Shown: positions 38,248 through 46,013 of the stretch, one piece after another
Layout: each line of letters starts with the position of its first letter
How positions within the stretch are numbered: position 1 is the first letter of the stretch
Source: Aggregatilinea lenta
Lineage (GTDB): Bacteria; Chloroflexota; Anaerolineae; Aggregatilineales; Aggregatilineaceae
Length of the DNA: 64,000 nucleotides
NCBI RefSeq assembly: GCF_003569045.1
Contig: NZ_BFCB01000004.1
Location: forward strand, 300,281 to 364,280
Reading direction: 5' to 3'
Position numbers and translations under genes: made by a program
Notes under the pieces: generated by a model
What the model was told of the DNA's origin: nothing
Databases searched by the model: none
Seen by the model: only the letters and a program-made list of their open reading frames with translations

Positions 38248-39756
38248 TCATCGCCCGGCGCGGACGAGATCCAGGCTCAGCAGGTAACTGCCGGAAGTCG
38301 TGCCCACTGCCCCGTCGTAACGAGACGCCACGATGATGTACATATCGTCGCGCGGCAGCACAAAGCGATCGAGCTGCGCGTTCTGGTTCCCGGCGCCGTC
38401 GTCGTCGAAGATGAGCTGCTTGCGCGCGCTGTCCTGAATGGTCAGCAGGGCATCCAGGTCATTCTCCGTGCGCTCCATCGTGACCGTGATCACGTCGCCT
38501 TCACTCCCGAAAAACACGTACTCTTCCGTGAGGTGGTCATTGTCGATGATACCCGTCGCAGACCCGCTATAGGGTAACTCCAGCGCGTGCCCGCCGATGA
38601 CCCCCAGCCGCCCGTCGAGTGTCAGCGTATACGTGCCCGTCGTCTCGCCCTCGGCTTCGCCGGAGCGCGTCGCCAGGATGTAGTAGCGCCCCGCGTCCGG
38701 CAGCGTATACGCCAGGATTTCGGCCAGCCCGCGCGTTCCGCTGTTGTCGTTGGCCGCCAGCTCGGTGAAGTTCGCGTCCAGCAGCCGCACCATCGGATCC
38801 AGGTTACCTTCATCCGTCTCCTGGTCGATGGTCACCACGTCGCCGCGCTTGGCCTCGAACCAGTAATAGCGCCCCGTCAACGTTTCGTCGATGTCGCCTT
38901 GCATCGACTGTCCGTAGTCGATCAGCCGGGCGCGGTCAGCCGTCACCCCCAGCGCATCCGGCGCGGCGCGGCCCGCCGACAGAATGTAGCTGCCCTGTGT
39001 GTTGCCCGCTTCCTGCCCGAAGCGCGTGGCGACCACCACGTACGTGCCGCTGTCCAACACGGTGTAGTTGTGGATCGCGGCGTCCAGCGTGCCCTGCGCG
39101 AGCGGATCGTCGTCGTTCGAGGCGATGATCCGGCCATCGGACGTCGCCAGATCCAGGTGCGGGTCGAGATCCCCGGACGTGCGCCGCATCGACAGATCCA
39201 GCACGTCGCCACGCTCGGCGCGTAGGAAGTAGAACGCGACCGGCTCCTGCGACGTGATCCGGCCCAGCGTCGTGCTTCCCAACGCGATCGCGGTCCCGTT
39301 GGCCGTCTGGATTTCCGCGCGTGTTAGCAGCAGCGAATACGATCCGCTGGTGCTGCCGTGTTCCTGGCCGAAGCGTGTCACGACCACGAAATACAGATCG
39401 GACGCGGGCGCATGCCAGCCCGCGATGCGCGCATCTACGCCGTCGCCGCCATCATCGCTCGCCGCGATCACCGCGCCGTCCGCGTTCATCAGTAGTAGAT
39501 ACGGATCGAGGTCCCCCGCCGTGCGCGTCAACCCGAGTGTGATCTGGTCGCCTGCATCGGCCCGGAAGGTATACACGCGACGGAACGTTTCCGCCCCCAG
39601 CACGCCGCTCGCCGGCTCGCCAAATGACAGCGTATCGCCCTGGCGCAGCGTGTCCGCGCGGACACTGCCCAGCGCGACGGCACACAAACACAGCGCCAGC
39701 CAGAGGGCCAGCGCCGGTCGCGCGACTGCTCTATTCCACCGTCCTACGCGCTGCAT
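38248..39756 (-). CDS. Secreted protein with four PPC domains
   Basis: 502 residues. The N-terminus is a signal peptide (ALALWLALCLCAVALGSVRA). Four tandem pre-peptidase C-terminal (PPC) beta-sandwich domains follow, of about 115 residues each. Each has the family pattern of a G-x-L/I opening (GVLGAETFRRVYTFRA, GRITSQEPVAFYFLRA, GDIDETLTGRYYWFEA, GIIDNDHLTEEYVFFG), a Asp-rich centre LDPYLLLMNADG with DDGGDG or NDDDP, and a closing YFVVVTRFGQ. No peptidase or other catalytic domain is present, nor a sorting signal. Likely an extracellular adhesion or matrix protein; function unknown. It is the second gene in a tandem of two, 22 bases after the larger paralogue. Confidence 0.88.
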   Translation of the reverse strand: MQRVGRWNRAVARPALALWLALCLCAVALGSVRADTLRQGDTLSFGEPASGVLGAETFRRVYTFRADAGDQITLGLTRTAGDLDPYLLLMNADGAVIAASDDGGDGVDARIAGWHAPASDLYFVVVTRFGQEHGSTSGSYSLLLTRAEIQTANGTAIALGSTTLGRITSQEPVAFYFLRAERGDVLDLSMRRTSGDLDPHLDLATSDGRIIASNDDDPLAQGTLDAAIHNYTVLDSGTYVVVATRFGQEAGNTQGSYILSAGRAAPDALGVTADRARLIDYGQSMQGDIDETLTGRYYWFEAKRGDVVTIDQETDEGNLDPMVRLLDANFTELAANDNSGTRGLAEILAYTLPDAGRYYILATRSGEAEGETTGTYTLTLDGRLGVIGGHALELPYSGSATGIIDNDHLTEEYVFFGSEGDVITVTMERTENDLDALLTIQDSARKQLIFDDDGAGNQNAQLDRFVLPRDDMYIIVASRYDGAVGTTSGSYLLSLDLVRAGR

Positions 39757-39778
39757 CCGATTCCTTTCGTTGCGGTCC

Positions 39779-42550
39779 TCACTGCCGCGTCAGCGTTAGC
39801 GTGAACGCACCGGCGGTGTGCTCGCTTTCCATGCCATAACGAGTCACCGCGATCAGGTACTTACCCGTGGCAGGCAGCGTCACGTCGCGCAGCAGCGACT
39901 CATACGTGCCGCCCAGCGGACTGTCGTCGTTGTGCGTCAATTCGACCCAGCCCGTATCTGTGGACTGGTACAGGAACATCACCGAGTCGAGGTTGCCGCT
40001 CAGGTTTTCGAGCGTAATCGTCACCACGTCGTTGGCCGTGCCGTCGAACACGTAAAACAGCAGGTACTGTTCGTCACCGATTTCGCCGGTCACGCTGTCG
40101 CCGTAGGCCATCGCGATGATCTCGCCCGTCTGCTCCGCACCCGCGCTGCCAATGTCTTCCGCCGCGCCCATTTCCAGTGTCAGCTGGTAGTCGCCCGCCG
40201 TCGGATCGGCGTCCGGGCCAACGTAGCGGGATGCGATGATGGTATACGTCCCGTCGGCGGGCAGCTTGGTGTTGATGCGCGAATCGCGGATCACGCCGGG
40301 ATCGATGTCGTCATTGGCATCCACCACGTTGCCGTCTGCGTCCTGAAGCTCCAGGTAGCAGTCCAGCGCCGAATCTGCCGTGGCGCGCATCGTGATGCGC
40401 ACGGGGTCATTGGCCGACCCACTGAAGGTGTAGACCTCGCTGACGATCTCGTCGTTGATAGTCCCGCTAACGGTCTGCCCATAGCTCAGCACGCTCGTAT
40501 CCGGGCCGGATGGCGTTTCCGCTTCCGGCAGCGCTTCGCCCGTGGACTGCGTCAGCGCCAGGATATACCCGCCGGCGCTCTCCTCGACCGGGCCGAAGCG
40601 CGGCGCGAGGATCACCAGATAGTCGCCCGTGTCGGGCAGCGAGACGCCGGACAACGAATCGTTCCCGCTCGACAACACCTCGTCGAGGTCGGAATCCGCC
40701 AGAACCAGGACCGAATCCAGCCCTTCGTCCGCCGTCACCGCCAGATCGACCAGCGATCCAGCCTCTCCGCTAAACGAGTACAGTGTGGCCACGGCATCGA
40801 ACGTCGCCTGTACCGGCACGTTCGGCTCCAGCGGCGTGGTCGCCAGCGAATCGAGCAGCGTGGCTTCCACGGGCGCTTCGACCGTCTCCGGCTCGGCGGT
40901 TTCGACTGGCACGTTACCGCTGCTCAGTGTCAGCGTGTACGGCCCTTCGGACGTACCTTCCGCCTGATCGAATCGTGTCGCGACAATGGCATAGTACGCA
41001 TCGCGCGGCAGCGTGAACACCAGATGCGAGTCGCGCTTCTCCCCTTCCACAATGTCGTCGTGCTCGGACAACGGAATGCGCTCGTCGTCCAGCAGCACGA
41101 CGAGCGGGTCCAGCCCGTTAAGATCGTCGGGATTGCCGCTCTCCATATCGACCGTGATCATTTCGCCCTGGCTGCCCAAGAACACGTACACGTCCATGTA
41201 GGCCGTGCTGTCCAGTTCGCCTTCAACGATCTCACCCATGCCAATCTGCGGCAGATCGGCGTAATCGGGCGGCAGTACGGGCGCGCCGGTCGTCGTTTGT
41301 GTCACAGCAGGCGCTTGATCGGTCGTGATCGTCAGCACGTAGCTGCCGCTGGTCGTGCCGTTCTCCTGCCCGACACGCGTCGCCACCACGACGTAATCGC
41401 CGTCGGCGGGCAGCGGGTAGGTCACCTGCGCGTCGCCGTTCTGGCCGCCGCTGTTGTTGTCTTCGTCGAGCGAATCGCCTTCGCCGCTCAGCAAATACAG
41501 ATAGCTGTCGAGGTCGCCGCCGGTGCGGGACATGCTAACCGTCACCGTTTCGCCCGCACGGCCCTGGAAGCGGTACGCCGTTACCGGGACTGCCGCGTCG
41601 ATGTTGCCTTCCTGCGGCTGGTTATAGTCGACGGGCTGCGCGTCGCGTCCCAGCGCGAACAGGCCCGACTGGCTGAACGTGAAGCCGTAGCTGCCCCCGG
41701 CGTTGCGTGTGTCCGGCAGGGAAACGGCCAGGAAATAAATGTCATCGGCGGGCAGTGACGCGGCCATGCCGCTTGCCAGCGGCCCGCGCTGCAGCTCGGC
41801 AAAACTGCTGTCGTAGAGCACGAGCAGCGGCTGGAAGTCGCTCGACGTCGCTTCCGGCGTCACGTTAAGCGAGCCTTCCGCGTGGCCCTCGAACCAGTAC
41901 AGACGGAAGGCCGTCTGTCGGTCGAGCGCGTCTCGTACCGAATCGCCCGACTGCATCTCGACCAGCCGCGAGCTGTCGCCCTGTTCGGTCGGCAGCTCGC
42001 CCGTGTTCTCGGCGGGCGACTCGGTCAGGGCCTCCGTTGGCGGTGGTTCGGTCGCGATGGAGTCGGATGGTATGGCATCCGGCGTCGGGCTGGGAGGAAT
42101 CTCACCGGTCAGCGGCTGCCCGTTCGCCGACGCGCTCAAGTTAAGCGTGAACGTTCCGCCCGCGTCCGGCACGACGCCGCCACTGTGCGTCGCCTGCACG
42201 ACGTACCGGCCCGGACTGGGGATGACGAATGTCAGGCGCGCCGTCGTGTCGCCGCCGCTGTTGTCGTCGGTTGCCAGCAGGTTCTGGTTGCTGTCGTTGA
42301 GCACTAGAAACGGGTCGATCTCGCCCTCCGCGGCGACCATCGTAATTGTCACCACGTCGCCCAGCGCGCCGTCGAACGCATAAAACGCGCTCGGCTGGGT
42401 TGTGGACAGCGTCCCGTCGACGGTTTGGCTGTAGACCAGCGGCGTGGGGTCCTGCCCCTGCCTGAACGGCGCTGCGAGCGCCGGGCTAACCGCAAGCACC
42501 AGCAGCATCCCCACTACGAACCCACTGTAAAACAATTTTGGTATCCGCAT
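39779..42550 (-). CDS. Secreted protein with seven PPC domains
   Basis: 923 residues from ATG 42550, which has GGGGAG upstream; an extension to 42658 has no signal. The signal peptide is IPKLFYSGFVVGMLLVLAVSPALA. About seven PPC domains follow, recognisable by openings such as GTLSTTQPSAFYAFDG, GNIDAAVPVTAYRFQG, GELDSTAYMDVYVFLG, GTINDEIVSEVYTFSG and GEIGDEQYLLFYVFDG, and by Asp/Asn-rich calcium-like turns (TDDNSGGD, DEDNNSGGQ, ANDDIDPG). The second and fifth repeats are weaker. A Pro/Thr/Glu-rich linker lies after the first repeat. No catalytic domain. It probably arose with the adjacent four-repeat gene by duplication and may be an adhesin or surface-layer component. Confidence 0.88.
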   Translation of the reverse strand: MRIPKLFYSGFVVGMLLVLAVSPALAAPFRQGQDPTPLVYSQTVDGTLSTTQPSAFYAFDGALGDVVTITMVAAEGEIDPFLVLNDSNQNLLATDDNSGGDTTARLTFVIPSPGRYVVQATHSGGVVPDAGGTFTLNLSASANGQPLTGEIPPSPTPDAIPSDSIATEPPPTEALTESPAENTGELPTEQGDSSRLVEMQSGDSVRDALDRQTAFRLYWFEGHAEGSLNVTPEATSSDFQPLLVLYDSSFAELQRGPLASGMAASLPADDIYFLAVSLPDTRNAGGSYGFTFSQSGLFALGRDAQPVDYNQPQEGNIDAAVPVTAYRFQGRAGETVTVSMSRTGGDLDSYLYLLSGEGDSLDEDNNSGGQNGDAQVTYPLPADGDYVVVATRVGQENGTTSGSYVLTITTDQAPAVTQTTTGAPVLPPDYADLPQIGMGEIVEGELDSTAYMDVYVFLGSQGEMITVDMESGNPDDLNGLDPLVVLLDDERIPLSEHDDIVEGEKRDSHLVFTLPRDAYYAIVATRFDQAEGTSEGPYTLTLSSGNVPVETAEPETVEAPVEATLLDSLATTPLEPNVPVQATFDAVATLYSFSGEAGSLVDLAVTADEGLDSVLVLADSDLDEVLSSGNDSLSGVSLPDTGDYLVILAPRFGPVEESAGGYILALTQSTGEALPEAETPSGPDTSVLSYGQTVSGTINDEIVSEVYTFSGSANDPVRITMRATADSALDCYLELQDADGNVVDANDDIDPGVIRDSRINTKLPADGTYTIIASRYVGPDADPTAGDYQLTLEMGAAEDIGSAGAEQTGEIIAMAYGDSVTGEIGDEQYLLFYVFDGTANDVVTITLENLSGNLDSVMFLYQSTDTGWVELTHNDDSPLGGTYESLLRDVTLPATGKYLIAVTRYGMESEHTAGAFTLTLTRQ

Positions 42551-42653
42551 CAGCGACGTCTCCCCGCGGAAAAGACGATTATGCCCTTCATTGTACGGTA
42601 GCCAGCGGTGCCTCGCAACATCGCCGGAAGACGTTCGCATGCGATTTTCGGGC

Positions 42654-42683
42654 TTCACCTGTCGCCATGAAATAGGGTATAGT
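42654..42683 (+). promoter_or_regulatory. Possible cmk promoter
   Basis: TTCACC (42654-42659), an 18-base spacer and TATAGT (42678-42683), 48 bases before the TTG start. Confidence 0.45.
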
Positions 42684-42730
42684 TGTCCCCATTCGGCGCT
42701 TCATTCTGAGTTCAATACAAGGAAATCACC

Positions 42731-43432
42731 TTGGTTTTGCCAAAGACCATCGCAGTTGACGGTCCCGCCGGGTCGGGCAAAAGCTCGATTTCATTCGCCC
42801 TGGCCCAGCGGCTTAGCTACCTCTTTGTAGATACCGGCGCGTTCTACCGCGCGATCACCCTGCTTGCCCTGGAACAAGCGATCGACCTCGACGACAAGGC
42901 TCGCCTCACCGCCCTGGCAGAGCGTGCCCGGCTCGGTTTATCTGACCATCTGCCCGACGACGGTCGCCAGTACACGATTCTCGCCAACGGGCGCGACATC
43001 ACCCCCCTGCTCAGCTCCTCCGAAGTCGACTCGTGCGTCTCGATCGTGTCCGCCGTCGCAGGCGTACGCCAGGCGCTGCTCGACCTTCAGCGCACGGTGG
43101 CCGCGCGGGGCCAGGTGATCATGGCCGGACGCGACATCGGCACGATTGTGGTCCCGGATGCGGATCTCAAGTTGTACATCGACGCAGCGCTGGACATGCG
43201 CGCCCACCGGCGCTACCAGCAGCGTTTGACTAGCGGCGAATCTGCCGACCTGGACGCCATCCGCGCGGGCCTCAGCAGCCGCGACACAATTGACAGCGGG
43301 CGCGAGGTCGCTCCCCTGCTCCGCGCCCCGGACGCGATTTATCTCGACACGAGCGAGCTTACTCTGGACGAAGCGGTCGATGCCGCCTACCACATCGTGT
43401 GCGAGTGGGATCGCGCGCACGACGCATCTTAG
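42731..43432 (+). CDS. cmk: Cytidylate kinase
   Basis: 233 residues. Phosphorylates CMP/dCMP with ATP. P-loop GPAGSGKSS at 11-18; the CMP-binding part has FVDTGAFYRAIT and AGRDIGTIVVPDADLKLYIDA; the lid is RAHRRYQQRL. The start is TTG at 42731 with AAGGAA upstream; a second TTG two codons later is possible. Divergent from the PPC-repeat genes. A hairpin with a T6 run lies about 70 bases downstream, so it is likely a single-gene unit before comEC. Confidence 0.96.
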   Translation: MVLPKTIAVDGPAGSGKSSISFALAQRLSYLFVDTGAFYRAITLLALEQAIDLDDKARLTALAERARLGLSDHLPDDGRQYTILANGRDITPLLSSSEVDSCVSIVSAVAGVRQALLDLQRTVAARGQVIMAGRDIGTIVVPDADLKLYIDAALDMRAHRRYQQRLTSGESADLDAIRAGLSSRDTIDSGREVAPLLRAPDAIYLDTSELTLDEAVDAAYHIVCEWDRAHDAS

Positions 43433-43503
43433 AGGGTGTGATGCACTGTCTGAGCGAGAAAACGGATTTTTCACTCGCCCGCTGACCTGTGAGTCGTGGG
43501 CGC

Positions 43504-43526
43504 CGGGCTTGCTCCGCCCGTTTTTT
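43504..43526 (+). terminator. Terminator of cmk
   Basis: CGGGC (43504-43508), a 7-base loop and GCCCG (43516-43520), followed by TTTTTT (43521-43526). Confidence 0.75.
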
Positions 43527-43577
43527 CGTCTTGTTCCCCTTCCCTCCATTTGCATGGGGGAAGGAGCCAGAGGCTGG

Positions 43578-43617
43578 GGGCGTAACGCTCAGCCACCTTA
43601 GCCAGACCGTTACGCCC
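43578..43617 (+). repeat. Inverted repeat upstream of comEC
   Basis: GGGCGTAACG (43578-43587) pairs perfectly with CGTTACGCCC (43608-43617) around a 20-base loop. It lies 30 bases before the comEC ATG, after the cmk terminator; a following TGTTTG is a weak T-run. It could be a second terminator or a control element in the comEC leader. Confidence 0.6.
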
Positions 43618-43646
43618 TGTTTGCCACTGTTGCAAGGGGTCACGCG

Positions 43647-46013
43647 ATGACTCTGCTCTATCTGGTCACCGCCTGGGTTGCAGGCGCTGTCGCCGCGACT
43701 TCTGCCAGCGCGCCCGTCGATGCCTGGCTGCTGGTGGCGCTGCTCTGCACGCTGTGTGCGGTCGTCATGCGGAGCGACCGCCGCTGGCGGCTGGTGTTCG
43801 TATGCGGCGTATGCCTCGCGCTGGGCGCAGCCCGCTCGACCGTCGCTCAACGTGGTCCCGGTCCCGGCCACGTCGCGCACTTCACGGGCACCGGCTACGT
43901 CACCCTCACCGGCACGATCACGCGCCCACCCGATCCGCGCGACACCTACACCGGGCTGCGCGTGGAAGTCGAGAGCCTCACGGCAGATAGTGAGTCGTTT
44001 GACGTTAACGGGCTGGTGCTGGTTCAGGCGTCTCCGTACGGCGACTATGAGTACGGCGACCGCGTGACGGTGAGCGGCACGTTGCTCACCCCGCCGGAGT
44101 TCGATGGCTTCTCGTACCGCGACTACCTCGCCCGCCAGGGCATCTGCGCCATGATCCAGAATGCCCAGGTGGACGTCACCGCGCATGACCAGGGACGACC
44201 CTGGCTGGCCGCGCTGTACGGCGTTCGTGACCACGCACGCCGCACCATCGACCGCCTGCTGCCCAGTCCGCAAGCACCGCTGCTTAACGGCATCTTGCTG
44301 GGCGACGAGAGTGCCATTCCCGACGACGTAGACACCGCGTTCCAGCGCACCGGCACCGCGCACATCGTCGCCATTTCCGGCTCGAACATTGTGATCGTGA
44401 TCGGCGTGCTGATGGGCCTGCTGGCACCCAGCCTGGGACGGCGGCGTGCCGCCTGGGCCACGCTGCTTGGCATCGCAGCCTATACCGTCTTCGTCGGTGC
44501 GGCGGCGTCGGTCGTGCGCGCGGCACTGATGGGCGGGCTGGCGATCTTCGCCACGCAGACAGGTCGGCGCGCCCACGGTCTGACCACGCTGGCCTTCGCC
44601 GCGTGGCTGATGTCGCTGTGGAATCCACTGGTGCTGTGGGATGTTGGCTTCCAATTGAGCGTCGCCGCGACCGCCGGGCTGGTCTTCTTCAGCCACGACT
44701 TCGAGCGCCTGCTGGAAACCGGCCTCAGCCGCCTGTTCAGCGCGGAGACGGCGCGGCAGGTTACGCGCTGGCTCTCGGAACCCATCGCGGTCAGCCTCGC
44801 GGCCCAGGTGACCACGCTGCCGCTGCTCGTGCTGTACTTCGGCCAGATCTCGCTGGTCACGCTCATTGCCAACGCGCTGGTCGTGCCTCTCCAGCCCTAC
44901 ATTATGCTCATGGGGGGACTGGCGACCATCTTGGGGTTGATTGCGCCCGTGCTCGGCCAACCTGCCGCGTGGATTGCCTGGATTCCGCTCACGCTGACGA
45001 TTGAGATCGTACGCGGGCTGGCGGCAGTCGATTGGGCGTCCCTACCCTTCACCATCACGCCGGAGGCCGCCTGGATCGCGATGGGCGCACTGGCCCTGGG
45101 GGGACTCTTCCGGTTCAAGCACCCGGAGGATCGCGCGGCGCTCGTGGCGCGGCTCCGCCAGCGCGTAACCACTTACGCCGTGCTCGTCGCGGGGATCATC
45201 CTCGCGGTGTTGGTGTGGAGCGTCGCTCTGCAGATGCCAGATGGCAAGCTGCATGTCTGGTTCCTGGACGTGGGCCATGGCAACGCCGTGCTGATCCAGA
45301 CGCCGAACGGCGTGCAGATCCTGGTCGACGGCGGGCCGAACCCGACCGAGCTGCGGCGCGCGGTCGGCGACGCGCTACCGTTCTGGGACCACGACCTCGA
45401 TCTGTTGATCGTGACGGAGCCGTTCGCTTCCGAGATCGGTGCGCTGCCATCGCTGCTTGACGCCTATACGGTCCAGACCGTGCTGACCAACGGCGAAACG
45501 GAACAAACGGACGCCTATCAGACGGTCGCGCAGCGGTGGAACGCGCAAAATGCACAGGTCGTGCCAGTATTCGCTGGCTACACCGTGCGGCTGGGCGATG
45601 GGGTCACGCTTGAGGTGCTCTATCCGTTCACGCCTACCTGGGATGATGATGAAACGCGCGACGCCTTGGTGCTGCGCCTCACGTATGGCAGCGCCTCGTT
45701 CCTCATCGCGCCGGAACTCGGCGCAGACGCAGAAGCGGCGTTGCTCGCCAGTCCGCAGTACCTGGGCAGCACGGTGTTATCGCTTGTGTCACATGGGGAT
45801 GAGGACGCCAACCCGCCGGAGCTGCTCGCCAGGGTCAGCCCGCAGGTCGCCGCCGTGATGGTCGGCGTGGGGCAGCGCAGCGGTCTGCCGGATGCCGTGC
45901 TGCTGGACCGGGTCGAAGCCGCGACGGGTCGCCGCGTCTACAGGACCGATCAGGATGGCACGGTGGAATTCGTCACGGATGGCGCATCACTGCACGTCTT
46001 CACCGGGCGCTAG
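43647..46013 (+). CDS. comEC: ComEC/Rec2 family DNA uptake channel with degenerate nuclease domain
   Basis: 788 residues from ATG 43647 (AAGGGG upstream). Order: two N-terminal TM helices, the OB-like DUF4131 domain (about 40-175, GYVTLTGTITRPPDPRDTY), the competence channel domain with about eight helices (about 210-530; GDESAIPDDVDTAFQRTGTAHIVAISGSNIVIV, WDVGFQLSVAATAGL), then a metallo-beta-lactamase-like domain (about 538-788). That last domain keeps the scaffold (VWFLDVGHGNAVLIQTPNGVQILVDGG) but the HxHxDH motif is replaced by TEPFASEIG, the later HHGS by SHGDED and GHP by GLP, so the metal site is lost. DNA entry through the membrane channel may persist without the nuclease step. Its TAG stop overlaps the convergent ppk stop in CTAG. 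Confidence 0.92.
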   Translation: MTLLYLVTAWVAGAVAATSASAPVDAWLLVALLCTLCAVVMRSDRRWRLVFVCGVCLALGAARSTVAQRGPGPGHVAHFTGTGYVTLTGTITRPPDPRDTYTGLRVEVESLTADSESFDVNGLVLVQASPYGDYEYGDRVTVSGTLLTPPEFDGFSYRDYLARQGICAMIQNAQVDVTAHDQGRPWLAALYGVRDHARRTIDRLLPSPQAPLLNGILLGDESAIPDDVDTAFQRTGTAHIVAISGSNIVIVIGVLMGLLAPSLGRRRAAWATLLGIAAYTVFVGAAASVVRAALMGGLAIFATQTGRRAHGLTTLAFAAWLMSLWNPLVLWDVGFQLSVAATAGLVFFSHDFERLLETGLSRLFSAETARQVTRWLSEPIAVSLAAQVTTLPLLVLYFGQISLVTLIANALVVPLQPYIMLMGGLATILGLIAPVLGQPAAWIAWIPLTLTIEIVRGLAAVDWASLPFTITPEAAWIAMGALALGGLFRFKHPEDRAALVARLRQRVTTYAVLVAGIILAVLVWSVALQMPDGKLHVWFLDVGHGNAVLIQTPNGVQILVDGGPNPTELRRAVGDALPFWDHDLDLLIVTEPFASEIGALPSLLDAYTVQTVLTNGETEQTDAYQTVAQRWNAQNAQVVPVFAGYTVRLGDGVTLEVLYPFTPTWDDDETRDALVLRLTYGSASFLIAPELGADAEAALLASPQYLGSTVLSLVSHGDEDANPPELLARVSPQVAAVMVGVGQRSGLPDAVLLDRVEAATGRRVYRTDQDGTVEFVTDGASLHVFTGR

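Noticed and set aside
39818-41758. Plus-strand open frame of 646 codons inside the PPC-repeat gene
   Set aside because: Antisense to the seven-repeat PPC protein; repeat-driven codon bias keeps the frame open. No signal or motif.
43359-44960. Minus-strand open frame of 533 codons
   Set aside because: Covers the end of cmk and the start of comEC, both well supported on the plus strand.
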